Shown here one piece after another: positions 62,895 through 64,000 of a stretch of 64,000 bases of DNA. Within the stretch, counting starts at the first letter, position 1, and each line of letters begins with the position of its first letter. The notes beneath the pieces are model-generated. The model had not been told where the DNA came from and ran no database searches. It saw only the letters and a program-made list of their open reading frames with translations. Origin of the DNA: Crocodylus rhombifer (lineage: Eukaryota > Chordata > Crocodylia > Crocodylidae); contig JAVSML010024358.1 of assembly GCA_038503035.1 (NCBI GenBank), forward strand, positions 248,001 through 312,000, given 5' to 3'. Position numbers and translations under genes: made by a program.

Positions 62895-64000
62895 ATTCTG
62901 ATCCTATTATTCAGTATAGACTTGTAGGCTGCTCCCCCTCCTCCCTCTTACAACTCCCTGCTAAGCAGGAACTCCCCCCTCCCCTCTGCCCTGGTAAGAG
63001 GTATCTGTGTACTAGCTAGCAGACCACATGCAGGCTGACTACAGTCCATGTTGTGGCAGCCAAGACAAAGGCAGAATCCACAGGTAGCTGGTAATGTCTC
63101 TGTGTTGTTTTCTTAATGAGGTAATAAACTGTTATCAATTCCCTCCTGGGCTAATCAGAGCATCCTGCTGGGGCCTGGCCATGGCCCTTGCCCTCCTCCC
63201 CCCATATCAGTTCTGTAGAAGGAAAGAGAAGTCTGCTTTAGTGCCATCCTCCCTCCTCCCCAACTTCTAGTCTGAGCTACTGCAGGCATGTACCTGCATT
63301 TCTGCAGTTCAGGCTTTGCAGGGTTAGACTAACCTGCTCAGATTGAATCAATTCAGGCTCAGGCTTTCTGAATGTCCCTACCCCTGCTGTTTCCAGAAAG
63401 TGTGACTTCCCAAGATAGTCTGGTGAGGCCAGCAGGCACTTTTGGGTAGGATAACAGGAGCAGGAAAGCCATTGTTACCTTACTATAAATAGTGTATATA
63501 CGTTTCTGTATTTAATGAAGAGTTGTTCTATATTACAAGCTTCAAGATATTACAGTGCAGCTCTGGACTGTATGCAATAAATAATGAATATAGTCACATC
63601 TGCTTGTCCCTAATCTGGCTCTAGGCACAAGAAAAGATTCTGAAAGCATTCCTGATGCAGAAAAACTTTCAGGATTGGAACTTCATTCCCATTTTAAATT
63701 GATTGATCTTTAATTAAAGAAAAATCCATTCATAAAATTCACAGGACAAATCTTATAGCATTTATTACTATTTTTTCAATGTACACAATATATAAATGAA
63801 TATACATTTCAGACTACTTTGATCGACAAAGAAGCCACTTACAACATCAAACTCTATAGCATTTATATGTTGGACTTAAGCTTAGAAAGCCTAATAAATT
63901 CTGTAAAAAAGTGCTGTGCAGGAAAAAACATATTAACAGTACAGCCAGTGAAAACCTATAGAAAAAAATGTACCAAAATGTTCCAAATTATGCAGAATAT
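62895..64000. other. No gene seen to the window end
   Basis: A C-rich patch (62930-63000: CTCCCCCTCCTCCCTC) is followed by ordinary AT-rich sequence. No repeat or domain was recognised. Confidence 0.5.

Noticed and set aside
1..64000. CRISPR arrays, operons, riboswitches, plasmid or phage features
   Set aside because: The sequence is vertebrate. No regular short direct repeats with spacers, no closely packed long genes and no bacterial signals were seen.

Overview
The window is non-coding vertebrate DNA with no recognisable host gene. Every convincing protein-coding signal belongs to a transposable element or its remains. The repeats point to a sauropsid genome. CR1-type LINEs of several ages and subfamilies dominate, with a Tx1-like LINE, a solo LTR, tRNA-derived SINE heads and many short palindromic DNA-transposon derivatives. 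No mammalian-type Alu or L1 was seen. The CR1 3' ends, which are short tandem repeats related to TCTATGAA or ACTATGAAA, and the foldback elements fit a crocodilian best. A turtle cannot be excluded by reading alone.

Layout. 0-10 kb: a TIR element (0.2 kb), a decayed CR1 holding the end of ORF1 and part of the endonuclease (2.5-3.7 kb), a nested TIR element (6.1-6.5 kb), an ancient minus-strand CR1 3' half (7.1-8.6 kb) and a younger CR1 3' fragment (9.0-9.5 kb). 10-20 kb: three copies of one foldback family (9.7, 12.9, 17.6 kb), a hairpin-rich element (15.2 kb), a CR1 3' fragment (17.1 kb) and a minus-strand CR1 with a 346-codon open frame for the reverse-transcriptase (RT) palm and C-terminus (19.0-20.2 kb). 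20-25 kb is unannotated sequence. 25-28 kb holds pieces of an unassigned LINE in discordant orientations, a 1-kb hAT-like element and a 234-bp foldback. 29-33 kb is a minus-strand Tx1-like LINE whose ORF1 is split by a solo LTR. 38-41.4 kb is a head-to-tail CR1 cluster. 41.4-44.4 kb has GC-rich foldback and TIR elements, including a clean mariner/Tigger-type element with TA target duplications. 46.0-46.8 kb is a candidate non-autonomous Helitron carrying a minisatellite. 47.0-49.6 kb is a CR1 that keeps its 5' region, ORF1 and 3' end but lacks about the middle 2 kb. 52-64 kb has a hAT-like element, SINE heads and two further CR1 3' fragments, with long unremarkable stretches between.

Nothing here forms a working gene system. 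The biology is a record of insertion. CR1 and Tx1 encode (or encoded) an ORF1 RNA-binding or esterase protein and an ORF2 endonuclease plus reverse transcriptase. Every copy is broken by 5' truncation, internal deletion, stops or frameshifts. I found no new biological system. The best leads are the internally deleted CR1, the Helitron candidate, the three-copy foldback family, and the LTR nested in the Tx1-like LINE. All family names come from reading motifs, without any database search.
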